A stretch of 64,000 nucleotides of DNA from Dyella sp. SG609 (GTDB taxonomy: Bacteria; Pseudomonadota; Gammaproteobacteria; Xanthomonadales; Rhodanobacteraceae), in contig NZ_JAAZQJ010000005.1 of the NCBI RefSeq assembly GCF_012275375.1, positions 213,657 to 277,656 of the forward strand, read 5' to 3'. The notes beneath the pieces are model-generated. The model saw only the letters and a program-made list of their open reading frames with translations, made no database searches and had not been told where the DNA came from. Positions 36,417-44,695 of the stretch are shown here, in pieces. The position numbers and the translations under genes are program-made. Each line of letters opens with the position of its first letter. Positions within the stretch are counted from its first letter, which is position 1.

Positions 36417-38915
36417 TCAGGGAGCAGCCTTGCCCTGCTCCTTCGCCGCCGCCTTCGGCGCGGCGTTCTTCACATACTTGTCGAACCAGGTGAGCATCTC
36501 GTACACCTCCTGCTCGTTCGACTCCATCGCCGTGTACCAGTGCGGCTCGTGCGGCAGCATCACCAGGCGCGTGGTGCCGCCCAGGCCGCGGATGGCCTGG
36601 AACAGCTTGGGCGACTGCACCGGCTCGGTGCCGGGGTTGGCGTCGTCCATGCCGTGCATGATCAGCAGCGGCGACTTGATCTTGTCGGCATTGAAGAAAG
36701 CCGAAGCCTGCTCGTACACCTTCGGCGCCTGCCACAGCGAGCGGCGCTCGTTCTGGAAGCCGAACGGGGTGAGATCCTTGTTGTAGCCGCCGCTGGTGGC
36801 CACGCCGGCGCGGAACAGATCGGTATGCGCGAGCAGGTTGGCGGTCATCAGCGCGCCGTGGCTGTGGCCGGTGACGCCGATGCGCTCGCGGTCGACCACG
36901 CCCAGCTCCACGGCCTTGTCCACCGCGGCCTGCGCGTCCATCACCAGTTGCTCGACATAGGTGTCGTACGCGGTGCGCGGATCGCCGACGATCGGGAACG
37001 ACGCGTTGTCGATGATGGCGTAGCCCGACAGCAGCAGCAGGCGATAGCCGCGCAGCAGATCGAACTTCTGCTGCGATCCGCTCACCTGCCCGGCCTTGCT
37101 CGGGTCGGCGAAGTCCTGCGGATAGGCATACAGCACGGCCGGCAGGCGCGTGCCTTCCTTGTAGCCCGGCGGCGTGTACAGGGTGAACGACAGTTCCACG
37201 CCATCCTTGCGCTTGTAGGTGACCAGCCGCTTGGCGATGCCGCGCACCTGCGGCGTCGGGTCGGCGATATGCGTGATCGCCTCGCTGCTTGAAGCGAACA
37301 CCGCTTCGCCCGGCTTGGCGTCGCTCACCGGCGCGCCCAGCGCATGCAGGAACAGGTTCGGCGGCTCGGCCGGCGACTGCCGCGCGGTGATGAAGCGCTC
37401 GCCGCCCGGCAGCACCGCCAGCGCGCTTTCGTAGTGATCCGCGCCGTCGCCGCGGAACAGGCGCTCGGTGCGCCCGCTGGACAAGGCGTAGCGGTCGAGG
37501 AAAGGCCGGTCCCCCTGCGGCGTGCCGCCGGTGCCGGCCAGGTAGACGTAATCGCCTTCCTGCCGCACCACGCGCGCACCGTTCGGCAGCTGCTGCATCA
37601 GCAGCGAGCCGGGCTGCTTGTAGTTCTCGTCCATCGAGTAATCCCACACCGTGCGCGCGGGCTTCGAGGGATGCGCGACGTCGATGCGCGTGATGCGGAT
37701 CCAGCGCTTGTTGGCGTCGTACTCGTAGACGAAGGGCTCGTCGCCCTGCGCCAGCCAGCGCATGCCGCTGTAGCGCTGGGTGGTGCGCGCCACTTCCTGC
37801 GGCTTGCCGCTGAACGGCGCGCTCCACAGCATTACCTTGTCACGCTGCGGGACATTCACCTTCCAGTCGCCCTGGTCCAGCGCCTCCGGCCACACCAGGG
37901 TGGCCGGCGCGTTGGCGCGCCAGTCGAAATCGCGCGGCCCCACCGGCACGCCGCGCACCGGCACGCGGTCGGCCACCGGCAGCGAAGCGATCGCGGTGGA
38001 CTGGCCGGTGCGCACGTCGAGCACGCTGACGTCGCGGGCAAAACGCTCGTAGGTGGTGACGTACGAGTACGGCTTCTTCAGCGTTTCCACCAGCACGTGC
38101 TCGCCATCCGGCGCGCCGGACACACCGGCGAGCACGCCCGGCTTGCCCACCGCCTTGACGCTGCCGCTGGCCGCGTCGACCACGGCAAGCTGCGCGGTGC
38201 CGTAGTACTCGAACAAGGCTTCGTCTTCGGGACTGCCCAGCGTGTCGCGGGCTTCGTAGGTGCTGCTCTCGCCCTTGCCGCCGATCGATTCCTTGATCTC
38301 CGGCCCGGAGGTCTCGCTCACCTTCGGCGCGGCGCCGAGATTCGCCGGCACCTGCTTCACCAGCAGCGAATCGCTGCCGTGCAGCCATTGCACGTCGTCT
38401 TCCATCACCGGGTTGAGCCACACGCCTTCCACGCGGCGCACCTGGCCGGTGAGCGCATCGCCCAGCCACAGCTCGGTGCGTTCCTTCGTGGTGTTGGCGA
38501 AGGCGAAGCGGCGGCCGTCGGGCGACCACTGCGGCGCGCTCGGGCAGGCGTCGGCCGGCAGCGTCACCGGCAGCTGCTTGTGGCTGGCCACGTCTTCCAC
38601 GGTGAAGCTCTTCAGGCAGGCGCGGATGCCGTAGCCGCTCGACGCATCGTGCCGCGCATGATTGGCCGGCTCGATGCGCAGGCCGGCGAGCTTGAGATAA
38701 GGCTCGGCCACGCGCGCGATCGGCGGGTACTGCGACTGCTCGACCAGCAGCATGCGCGAGCGGGTGGGGTCGAGCATCGGGATCGCCGGCAGCGGCGCGT
38801 GCATCAGGCCCAGCAGCGGCTCGGGCGGCTTGTCGTAGCCGGCCAGCACGGCGGCGGGCAGGCAGGCGAGCAAGGCGGCGGCGAGGGCGAGTGCCCTGGG
38901 GTTGGCGGACGGCAT
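36417..38915 (-). CDS. Exported S9 family peptidase (prolyl oligopeptidase / glutamyl endopeptidase type)
   Basis: 832 residues. Signal peptide to about residue 25 (LLACLPAAVLAG). The N-terminal ~570 residues are a beta-propeller (for example PSAPQWSPDGRRFAFAN near 127 and SGAPDGEHVLVETLKK). The C-terminal alpha/beta-hydrolase domain has the nucleophile Ser685 in GHSHGALM, acid Asp758 in HGMDDANPG and His in HEPHW (789-793). The GxSHG elbow and LTPFGFQNERRSLWQAP are like the glutamyl-endopeptidase-type S9 enzymes of bacteria and chloroplasts. It probably acts in the periplasm on peptides from external proteolysis. It is single, closed by the shared terminator with rpmG. Confidence 0.92.
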   Translation of the reverse strand: MPSANPRALALAAALLACLPAAVLAGYDKPPEPLLGLMHAPLPAIPMLDPTRSRMLLVEQSQYPPIARVAEPYLKLAGLRIEPANHARHDASSGYGIRACLKSFTVEDVASHKQLPVTLPADACPSAPQWSPDGRRFAFANTTKERTELWLGDALTGQVRRVEGVWLNPVMEDDVQWLHGSDSLLVKQVPANLGAAPKVSETSGPEIKESIGGKGESSTYEARDTLGSPEDEALFEYYGTAQLAVVDAASGSVKAVGKPGVLAGVSGAPDGEHVLVETLKKPYSYVTTYERFARDVSVLDVRTGQSTAIASLPVADRVPVRGVPVGPRDFDWRANAPATLVWPEALDQGDWKVNVPQRDKVMLWSAPFSGKPQEVARTTQRYSGMRWLAQGDEPFVYEYDANKRWIRITRIDVAHPSKPARTVWDYSMDENYKQPGSLLMQQLPNGARVVRQEGDYVYLAGTGGTPQGDRPFLDRYALSSGRTERLFRGDGADHYESALAVLPGGERFITARQSPAEPPNLFLHALGAPVSDAKPGEAVFASSSEAITHIADPTPQVRGIAKRLVTYKRKDGVELSFTLYTPPGYKEGTRLPAVLYAYPQDFADPSKAGQVSGSQQKFDLLRGYRLLLLSGYAIIDNASFPIVGDPRTAYDTYVEQLVMDAQAAVDKAVELGVVDRERIGVTGHSHGALMTANLLAHTDLFRAGVATSGGYNKDLTPFGFQNERRSLWQAPKVYEQASAFFNADKIKSPLLIMHGMDDANPGTEPVQSPKLFQAIRGLGGTTRLVMLPHEPHWYTAMESNEQEVYEMLTWFDKYVKNAAPKAAAKEQGKAAP

Positions 38916-39033
38916 CGTGCGGTCTCCTGGAGGGGCGCCCCGAATGGCGGGCGCGACCGTAGGAAGTTACACCGCTGCGAGCAGCGGCACCGCCATGCTG
39001 TTAGTCATGTAGGGGGAAGCCGCGGCGCCGCGT

Positions 39034-39807
39034 TCAAGCGCCAGGCGTGAGCTCGAATTCGATCCAGGCCGGATGGTCCTGCGTCTGGCCTTCGACGGCC
39101 TTGACCGTGAGCGTGGCGCTGCCGACCTGCAGCCGGTCGCCCGCTTTCACCACCTGCTGCCGGATCTGCTGCGCCGGCACGCTGTCGCGCGGGAAGGCGG
39201 CGGTCAGCCACTCGACGGTGGCGCTCTGCGGCGCGTGCTTGTCCGGCGTCCATGCCAGCACGCGCAGGTCGTAGGCGGCTTTCACTTCCGGTCCGCCGAT
39301 GCGCAGCCGGCCTTCCTCGCTGGCGAACACCGTATTGGGCGAACCCGCACGCGCCGCTTCGGCGTCGATCGCCACATGGCCCTGGCGGTCGCTTTCGCTG
39401 GGCATGGCGAGCTTGCTCACGCGATGCAGGCCGTCGGCCAGCGGCAGCAGCATCTTCTCGCCCAGCACCATGGTGCTTTCGACGTGCATCGGCGCGTCGC
39501 GCATTTCGATCAAGGTGGCGCGCGCGCCGGGCATCGCGCCCTGGAACGGCGGCGGCGTGGCGACGATGGACGACACGCCCACGCGCGAGCGGCCGATCAC
39601 GCCGGCGCGACCGCGGAGGATCTCGATGTCTGCGGGGGCTTGCGCCGAGGCGGCCTGGTGCTGATCGCTGGAGCTGGACATGGATTTCCCTGCCTGCGTC
39701 GACCCTGCGGAAGTGCCGGCCGAAAGTAGCAGCAGCGCCGCGAACGCGACAAGGCGCCCCGCGCTGGGGCGCCTCGCCTTGAACTGGCCTGCATCGATGA
39801 CGTTCAT
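39034..39807 (-). CDS. Unknown protein with N-terminal membrane or signal segment, partner of the calpain-like gene
   Basis: 257 residues from MNVIDAGQFKARRPSAGRL at 39807; earlier in-frame starts lack support. A hydrophobic segment LVAFAALLLLSAGTSAG at about 19-36 acts as signal peptide or anchor. The rest is soluble and beta-rich: GVIGRSRVGVSSIVATPPPF, MVLGEKMLLPLADGLHRVS, and a C-terminal unit DRLQVGSATLTVKAVEG with PAWIEFELTPG. I do not recognise the family. It lies 63 bases downstream of the calpain-like gene on the same strand, so a substrate, inhibitor or delivery partner is possible. Confidence 0.7.
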   Translation of the reverse strand: MNVIDAGQFKARRPSAGRLVAFAALLLLSAGTSAGSTQAGKSMSSSSDQHQAASAQAPADIEILRGRAGVIGRSRVGVSSIVATPPPFQGAMPGARATLIEMRDAPMHVESTMVLGEKMLLPLADGLHRVSKLAMPSESDRQGHVAIDAEAARAGSPNTVFASEEGRLRIGGPEVKAAYDLRVLAWTPDKHAPQSATVEWLTAAFPRDSVPAQQIRQQVVKAGDRLQVGSATLTVKAVEGQTQDHPAWIEFELTPGA

Positions 39808-39870
39808 CGGTCGAGCTTGCCACGCGGTTTGTCGATGGCGGATGACCGCCATCACAGCGCGGCGCATGGC

Positions 39871-40719
39871 TCAGGCGTTGCCGATCTCCACTTCATCGAT
39901 CGAACCGTCGTTGATCTGGTCGAGCGGGATGTTCTGCGGCTGATCGAAACCCCAGGGATTGCGCAGCTCCAGATACTTCTTGCCATCCGGCCCGGTGCAC
40001 ACGCCGGTCACCGTGTAGGCATGGCCACCCACCAGGCCATGCGGATTCTTGCCGGCTTCCATGCCGGCCTGGTCGCCGTCGGATTCGGGCGTGGCGATGG
40101 TCACCAGCTTGCCGTCCTTCAGCGCCTGCTCGATCTTGCCGGCACCGTCCTTCGGCGAATAGGCATCGGCGCTCTTGCCGGTCAGCGCGGTCATCGCGTC
40201 GGCGGGATGGCCGCCGTTGCCGATCGCGTCGTAGCCGCCCTGCATCTTGGCGTAGGCCGCTTCCAGCACCTCCGGCCACTTGGCGGTGCCGTCGCTGGAG
40301 CTGGTGCCGTTGGACGGCAGGTCCTTGTCGCTGACGGTGATCTTCACGTCGTGATAGTCGTCGCCGAACAAACCCCACAGGTTGCCGGCGCTGTTGTCCT
40401 TCTGGTGCGGGAAGGTCACGGTGAAGGTGCCATTGCCGTTGTCGTGGATCATGTTCTTGATCTGATCCGGATGCTGCTGCGCCAGCGCCGCGATGCTCGC
40501 GTCGAAATAGCAGTCGCCGTAGCCTTCCTGCTTCACGTCATTGGGATTGGGCTGGCTGCTGTTGGAGAAGTCCGGCTGGCCATTGGCACTGTTGTAGAGC
40601 GAGCGGTTCGGCGCGCTGTTGTCGGGGCCGATCTTCGGATCCAGCACCGGGTTGTGTTCGGCCAGGCCGAGGAAGCGCTGGATATCGACACCGGCGAACG
40701 CGACGTTGACGCTGGACAT
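39871..40719 (-). CDS. Calpain-like (C2 family) cysteine protease
   Basis: 282 residues from the ATG at 40719, with CGGAG upstream. The calpain catalytic set is complete: Gln64 and Cys70 in QEGYGDCYFDASIAALA, His233 in GLVGGHAYTVTGV and Asn254 in LRNPWG. The peptidase occupies nearly the whole protein; the ~55 N-terminal residues are Asn/Ser/Pro-rich and lack a normal signal peptide. Bacterial C2 proteins are scattered and mostly uncharacterised; some are secreted effectors or toxins. The C-terminus ends in an acidic IDEVEIGNA. Calpains need Ca2+ in animals, but no Ca-binding EF hands are present here. The family call is strong, the role unknown. Confidence 0.85.
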   Translation of the reverse strand: MSSVNVAFAGVDIQRFLGLAEHNPVLDPKIGPDNSAPNRSLYNSANGQPDFSNSSQPNPNDVKQEGYGDCYFDASIAALAQQHPDQIKNMIHDNGNGTFTVTFPHQKDNSAGNLWGLFGDDYHDVKITVSDKDLPSNGTSSSDGTAKWPEVLEAAYAKMQGGYDAIGNGGHPADAMTALTGKSADAYSPKDGAGKIEQALKDGKLVTIATPESDGDQAGMEAGKNPHGLVGGHAYTVTGVCTGPDGKKYLELRNPWGFDQPQNIPLDQINDGSIDEVEIGNA

Positions 40720-40781
40720 GATCTTGCTCCGGACCGTGGAAACCCTGTGCATCGCATGAAACCCGATGGGCCGCCGCACGG

Positions 40782-40807
40782 CCTAGCTAGGTCGATCCCT
40801 ACCTAGG
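40782..40807. promoter_or_regulatory. CTAG-rich inverted repeat upstream of the calpain-like gene
   Basis: CCTAGCTAGG and CCTACCTAGG form an imperfect dyad (one mismatch) around TCGATC; three CTAG sites fall within 26 bases. It lies 63-88 bases upstream of the calpain-like start and 52-77 bases before the divergent saccharopine-dehydrogenase-like gene. An operator for one or both is plausible. Confidence 0.42.
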
Positions 40808-40858
40808 GCCACCCCCAGGTCATGCTGTAATGCCCGCTTTGGCGAGCGGAGCCCAGGG

Positions 40859-41968
40859 ATGGCCTTGCGGGTGGTGGTAATCGGCGCGACCGGCGTGTTC
40901 GGTTCGCGCGTGGCGCAGCGGCTGGCGCGCGATGCGCGCTTCGAACTGGTGCTGGCCGGGCGGCGGCGCGATGCATTGGAAGCGATGCGCGCGTCGTTTG
41001 AAGATCCCTCCGTCCGCATCGCCACGCTCGACACCGGCGATGCGCGCTTCGCCGCGGCGCTCGCCGCGCTGCAGCCGCAACTGGTGATCCACACCGCCGG
41101 CCCGTTCCAGGGCCAGGACTATCGCGTGGCGGAAGCCTGCCTCGCCGCGGGCAGCGACTATGTCGACCTGGCCGATGGCCGCGGCTTCGTCACCGGTATC
41201 GAACGCCTGCACGAACGCGCGCTGGCGGCGGGGCGACTGCTGGTCACCGGCGCCTCCAGCGTGCCGGCCTTGAGCGCCGCGGCCGTGGATGCGCTGCTGC
41301 CGCGCTTCGCCATGCTGGAAACGATCGAGCACACCATCAACCCCGGCAACCGGACGCCGCGCGGCGACGCCACGGTGGCGTCGATCCTGGGCTATTGCGG
41401 CCGTCCGATCCGCGTATGGCGCGATGGGCGCTGGCAGGTGACGCATGGCTGGATGGACAGCCGCATGCAGCGCTTTCCGTTCGGCCGGCGGCGCGTGGGC
41501 GCGTGCGAGATTCCGGACCTGGATCTGTTCCCCGCGCGCTATCGGCAGGTACGCACCGTGATGTTCCGCGCCGGCCTCGAACTGCCGCTGCTGCAGGGTG
41601 GCACCTGGTGCGCGGCGGTGCTGGTGCGGCTGGGCTTGATCCGTAACTTGGCCGCGTATGCGCCCGCACTGCGGCGCTTCAGCGAGCTGTTTCTGCGCTT
41701 CGGCTCCGAGGTAGGCGGCATGACGGTGGAGCTGGGCGGCATCGCCGCCGATGGGCGTCCGCTGAAACTGCGCTGGTGGCTGAGCGCGGACGCGGGCGAC
41801 GGCCCGCAGGTGCCGGTGACGCCTGCCGTGGTGCTGGCGCGCCGCATGGCGGATGGACGGATCGACGCCAAAGGCGCGACGCCATGCGTGGGCCTGCTGA
41901 CACTGGAACAGATCGAAGCGGGTTTCGACGGCTATGCGCTGCGCACGGGCGTCGAAACGTTCGAGTAA
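40859..41968 (+). CDS. Saccharopine dehydrogenase-like NAD(P)-binding protein
   Basis: 369 residues. MALRVVVIGATGVFGSRVAQ is a Rossmann nucleotide-binding start, followed by LVLAGRRRDALEAM, VIHTAGPFQGQDYRVAEACL and GSDYVDLADGRGFVTGIERL, matching the N-terminal domain of the saccharopine dehydrogenase family. Enzymes of this wide group act as oxidoreductases with varied substrates; lysine metabolism should not be assumed. A DUF4166 gene converges on it with a 1-base gap. These two families commonly occur together, sometimes fused, so they probably share a pathway. Confidence 0.86.
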   Translation: MALRVVVIGATGVFGSRVAQRLARDARFELVLAGRRRDALEAMRASFEDPSVRIATLDTGDARFAAALAALQPQLVIHTAGPFQGQDYRVAEACLAAGSDYVDLADGRGFVTGIERLHERALAAGRLLVTGASSVPALSAAAVDALLPRFAMLETIEHTINPGNRTPRGDATVASILGYCGRPIRVWRDGRWQVTHGWMDSRMQRFPFGRRRVGACEIPDLDLFPARYRQVRTVMFRAGLELPLLQGGTWCAAVLVRLGLIRNLAAYAPALRRFSELFLRFGSEVGGMTVELGGIAADGRPLKLRWWLSADAGDGPQVPVTPAVVLARRMADGRIDAKGATPCVGLLTLEQIEAGFDGYALRTGVETFE

Positions 41969-41969
41969 G

Positions 41970-42506
41970 TCAGTCGATGTCGAGCCAGCCGCGGTAGGCG
42001 ATCAACTGCCCGAGCAGCGGCAGGCGCGTATCGATATGGAACACGTAGCGCCCGTCTTCCGCGAGGCTGCGCGAGAACACGCTGCCGAACATGGCGCGCG
42101 GCAGCGGCAGTCCGAGCAGTCGGCCCTGCTGCAGTTGCCAGTCGATCGCGTCGCCGTCGCGGCGCAGGGCGAAGTACAGCGAGACCGGGCCGAGGCGTTC
42201 GCGCAGATGCATGCCGCCCGTGGCGCGTTCCAGGGTGGAGCGCATGCGGCCGTTGGCGAAGCTGCGCGTCCAGGTTTCGCGCCCTTCCACGCGTTCGATG
42301 CTGAGCGCGATGGCCTGGTCCGCACCGGGTTCCGGCAGGCCGAGCACGCGGCGCAGCAGGCGCGCGAAGGGATGGCGTGCGCCGTCGACCTGCGCCACGC
42401 CGTGCGCGCTCAGCGAAGCCGCGCCGCCGTGCATGCGCTGCACCGGCGCGGCGAGCAGCGGCCAGTCGGCCGGACCGATCAAGACGGGGAAGAGAGGCTC
42501 GGGCAT
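41970..42506 (-). CDS. DUF4166 domain protein
   Basis: 178 residues, MPEPLFPVLIGPADWPLLAA at the start. Central ERVEGRETWTRSFANGRMRS, then ERLGPVSLYFALRRDGDAID and LPRAMFGSVFSRSLAEDGRY fit DUF4166. No catalytic residues are known. The gene is convergent with the saccharopine-dehydrogenase-like gene and ends next to it, which supports a functional link inferred from frequent association of these families. Confidence 0.82.
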   Translation of the reverse strand: MPEPLFPVLIGPADWPLLAAPVQRMHGGAASLSAHGVAQVDGARHPFARLLRRVLGLPEPGADQAIALSIERVEGRETWTRSFANGRMRSTLERATGGMHLRERLGPVSLYFALRRDGDAIDWQLQQGRLLGLPLPRAMFGSVFSRSLAEDGRYVFHIDTRLPLLGQLIAYRGWLDID

Positions 42507-42548
42507 CGCGCGATCATCCGTGGCTAGTACGTGGCGGACAAGCGCCCA

Positions 42549-42586
42549 TAAAAAAAGCCCGCCGATCGGCGGGCTTTTTTATTTTG
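42549..42586. terminator. Bidirectional terminator after the desaturase gene
   Basis: AAAAAAGCCCGCCG and CGGCGGGCTTTTTT meet around AT, forming a near perfect 14-bp stem with T runs on both strands. It lies just after the desaturase stop on the minus strand and before the DUF4166 start, so it mainly ends the desaturase transcript. Confidence 0.95.
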
Positions 42587-42599
42587 ACAGGCGCCGCGC

Positions 42600-43796
42600 T
42601 TAAGCCGCGCCGCTCACCGCATAACCCTTCAGGCGCTGCGCGAAGTCCTGCAGCACGCGGATGCCGCTCTGCTCGGCTTCGGCGATCCACTGCTGCAGAC
42701 CCTTGAGGCTCTGCTCGGCGCCGCGCTGTTCCATCAGTTCGGCCAGGCGGGTGCGGAAATCGCACACGGTGCGCAGGGTCGGGCGCTTGGCCAGGGCGGC
42801 CTGCAGGCGCTCGCGGCCTTCGTTGTCCAGCCAGCGGCCACCGTCGGCCAGCGAGCGGCGCATGCGGCGCGGCATCGCCTTGAGGCTTTCGCCGGCGTGC
42901 TGGGCTTCGTCGCGCAGGGTCGGCACGATCACGCCGCGGTAGTAGTCGGTCATCGCCTGGAAGCGATGGGTGAGCACGGCCTTCAGCGTCTCGGCGTCGG
43001 GCAGGTGCACGTTCGGGCGGATGTCCAGGGTCGGCGCCACGCGCATCACCTTGGCCAGGCCCACCGCGCGCAGGGCGCAGATCACCGCCCAGCCGATGTC
43101 GAACTCCCACTTGCGCAGGGCGAACTTGGCGGAGCTGGGGAAAGCGTGGTGGTTGTTGTGCAGCTCTTCGCCGCCGATCCACACGCCCCACGGCGCCAGG
43201 TTGGTGGCCGTGTCGGCGCTCTCGAAGTTGCGGTAGCCCCACCAGTGGCCGATGCCGTTGACGAAGCCGGCGGCCCAGAACGGGATCCAGATCATCTGCA
43301 CGGCCCAGATGGCCGCGCCGATCACGCCGAACAGCGCCAGGTCGATCAGCAGCATCAGGGTCGGGCCCCAGTAGGGGTGGCCGCCGAACAGCTTGCGCTC
43401 GATCCAGTCGTCCGGGGTGCCGCGGCCGTACTTCTCCAGGTCTTCCTTGATGTAGCTGGCGTCGCGGTACAGCGACACGCCGTCCCAGAACACCTTCTTG
43501 ATGCCGTAGATCTGCGGGCTGTGCGGATCTTCCTCGGTCTCCACCTTGGCGTGGTGCTTGCGGTGCACGGCCACCCACTCCTTCACCACCATGCCGGTGG
43601 TGAGCCAGCCCCAGAAGCGGAAGAAGTTGGCCAGGGCGGGGTGGAAGTCCACGCCGCGATGGGTCTGGCTGCGGTGCAGGTACAGCGTCACCGTGAAGAT
43701 GGTGAGCTGCGTCATCACCAGCAGGAAGACCAGCATGGCGACCCAACTGGCCCCGGTGAGGCCGTTGGACAGGAAGTTCAGCACTGCGTCGAGCAT
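42600..43796 (-). CDS. Membrane fatty acid desaturase (acyl-CoA delta-9 type)
   Basis: 398 residues from the ATG at 43796; a GTG three codons earlier is also open. Three histidine boxes are complete: HRSQTH (41-46), HRKHH (78-82) and HNNHH (213-217), the di-iron ligands of stearoyl-CoA desaturase-like enzymes. Membrane helices flank the first and third boxes (MLVFLLVMTQLTIFTVTLYL; MLLIDLALFGVIGAAIWAV). It inserts a double bond in fatty acyl chains to adjust membrane fluidity. A C-terminal ~110-residue extension (QAMTDYYRGVIVPTLRDEAQ onward) is helical and charged, beyond the catalytic core. The gene is single, divergent from the ABC/Gld-like operon. Confidence 0.93.
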   Translation of the reverse strand: MLDAVLNFLSNGLTGASWVAMLVFLLVMTQLTIFTVTLYLHRSQTHRGVDFHPALANFFRFWGWLTTGMVVKEWVAVHRKHHAKVETEEDPHSPQIYGIKKVFWDGVSLYRDASYIKEDLEKYGRGTPDDWIERKLFGGHPYWGPTLMLLIDLALFGVIGAAIWAVQMIWIPFWAAGFVNGIGHWWGYRNFESADTATNLAPWGVWIGGEELHNNHHAFPSSAKFALRKWEFDIGWAVICALRAVGLAKVMRVAPTLDIRPNVHLPDAETLKAVLTHRFQAMTDYYRGVIVPTLRDEAQHAGESLKAMPRRMRRSLADGGRWLDNEGRERLQAALAKRPTLRTVCDFRTRLAELMEQRGAEQSLKGLQQWIAEAEQSGIRVLQDFAQRLKGYAVSGAA

Positions 43797-43909
43797 GGGA
43801 AACACTCAGTAGGGTGAAAAGTCAGTCTAATCGAGGGTTTCCGTACCCACCAGCATGGGAAATCATGCCTGCGCCGCTATGCCGCAGAACGTGTTTCAGC
43901 GCGCAAGAA

Positions 43910-43941
43910 CGCCCCCGCCGTCTGTTCAAACGGTGGGGGCG
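43910..43941 (+). promoter_or_regulatory. Hairpin covering the leader of the ABC/Gld-like operon
   Basis: CGCCCCCGCCGT and ACGGTGGGGGCG are 12-base arms (pairing throughout in RNA, with one G-U) around an 8-base loop. The right arm contains the GGTGGGGG that is the only purine-rich stretch before the ATG at 43958. The fold could hide the ribosome binding site. No T run follows. Confidence 0.45.
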
Positions 43942-43957
43942 CCGTGACAATCATGCA

Positions 43958-44695
43958 ATGACTCTGCCATACCCCCTGTTAAAGCTTGATCAGGTTCGGC
44001 GCCTGCGCGCCGGGCGTCCGGCCGTGGAGCGTCTCAGCCTGACGCTGGACCGCGGCCAGATCCTTGGCCTGCTGGGCGTCAACGGGGCGGGCAAGTCCAC
44101 CACGCTGGCCATGATCGCCGGTGCGCTCCAGCCGCACGAAGGCCATATCGAACTGGACGGAGAGGTGTTCGCCGAGCACCCGGAACGGGCCCGCGGCCTG
44201 ATCGGCTGGCTGCCCGAACGTGCCCCGCATTGGCCGGAACTGACCGTTTTGGAACATCTGCAAGCCCATGGCCGCCTGCGCGGATTACGCGCCAGCGGAC
44301 TGAAGCAGGCTTGCGAGTCCACCATCGAGCGCCTGGAACTGGCCCCGCTGCTGCGCCGCCTGGCCGGGGTGCTGTCGCAGGGCCAGCGCCAGCGGCTGGG
44401 CCTGGCCTGCGCGGTGCTGCACAAGCCGAAGCTGCTGGTGCTGGACGAACCCGGCAATGCGCTGGACCCGGTCCAGGTGGCCGCGCTGCGCAAGGTCATC
44501 CGCGAGGAAGCCGCCGCCGGCGCCGCGGTGATCCTGTCCACCCACCTGCTGGCCGAGACCACCGCCGTATGCGACCGCGTGGCGATCCTGCACGAGGGCC
44601 AGCTGCGCCACGATGCCGCGCTGGACGGCGGGCACGAGGCGCTGGAACAGACGTTTTTCGAGATCGCGATGAGCGGGAAGGACCAGGCCGCATGA
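43958..44695 (+). CDS. ABC transporter ATPase, GldA-like
   Basis: 245 residues from MTLPYPLLKLDQVRRLRAG; longer in-frame starts add leader-derived residues. Walker A GVNGAGKST near residue 41, Q-loop and WLPERAPHWPELTVLEHL near 85, signature LSQGQRQRLGLACAVLHKP near 140, Walker B LLVLDEPGNALDP and the switch STHLL. It powers a multidrug/Gld-type ABC-2 exporter with the next gene. The normal 'LSGGQ' signature is LSQGQ here, a common variant. Overlaps the permease gene by ATGA. Confidence 0.92.
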   Translation: MTLPYPLLKLDQVRRLRAGRPAVERLSLTLDRGQILGLLGVNGAGKSTTLAMIAGALQPHEGHIELDGEVFAEHPERARGLIGWLPERAPHWPELTVLEHLQAHGRLRGLRASGLKQACESTIERLELAPLLRRLAGVLSQGQRQRLGLACAVLHKPKLLVLDEPGNALDPVQVAALRKVIREEAAAGAAVILSTHLLAETTAVCDRVAILHEGQLRHDAALDGGHEALEQTFFEIAMSGKDQAA

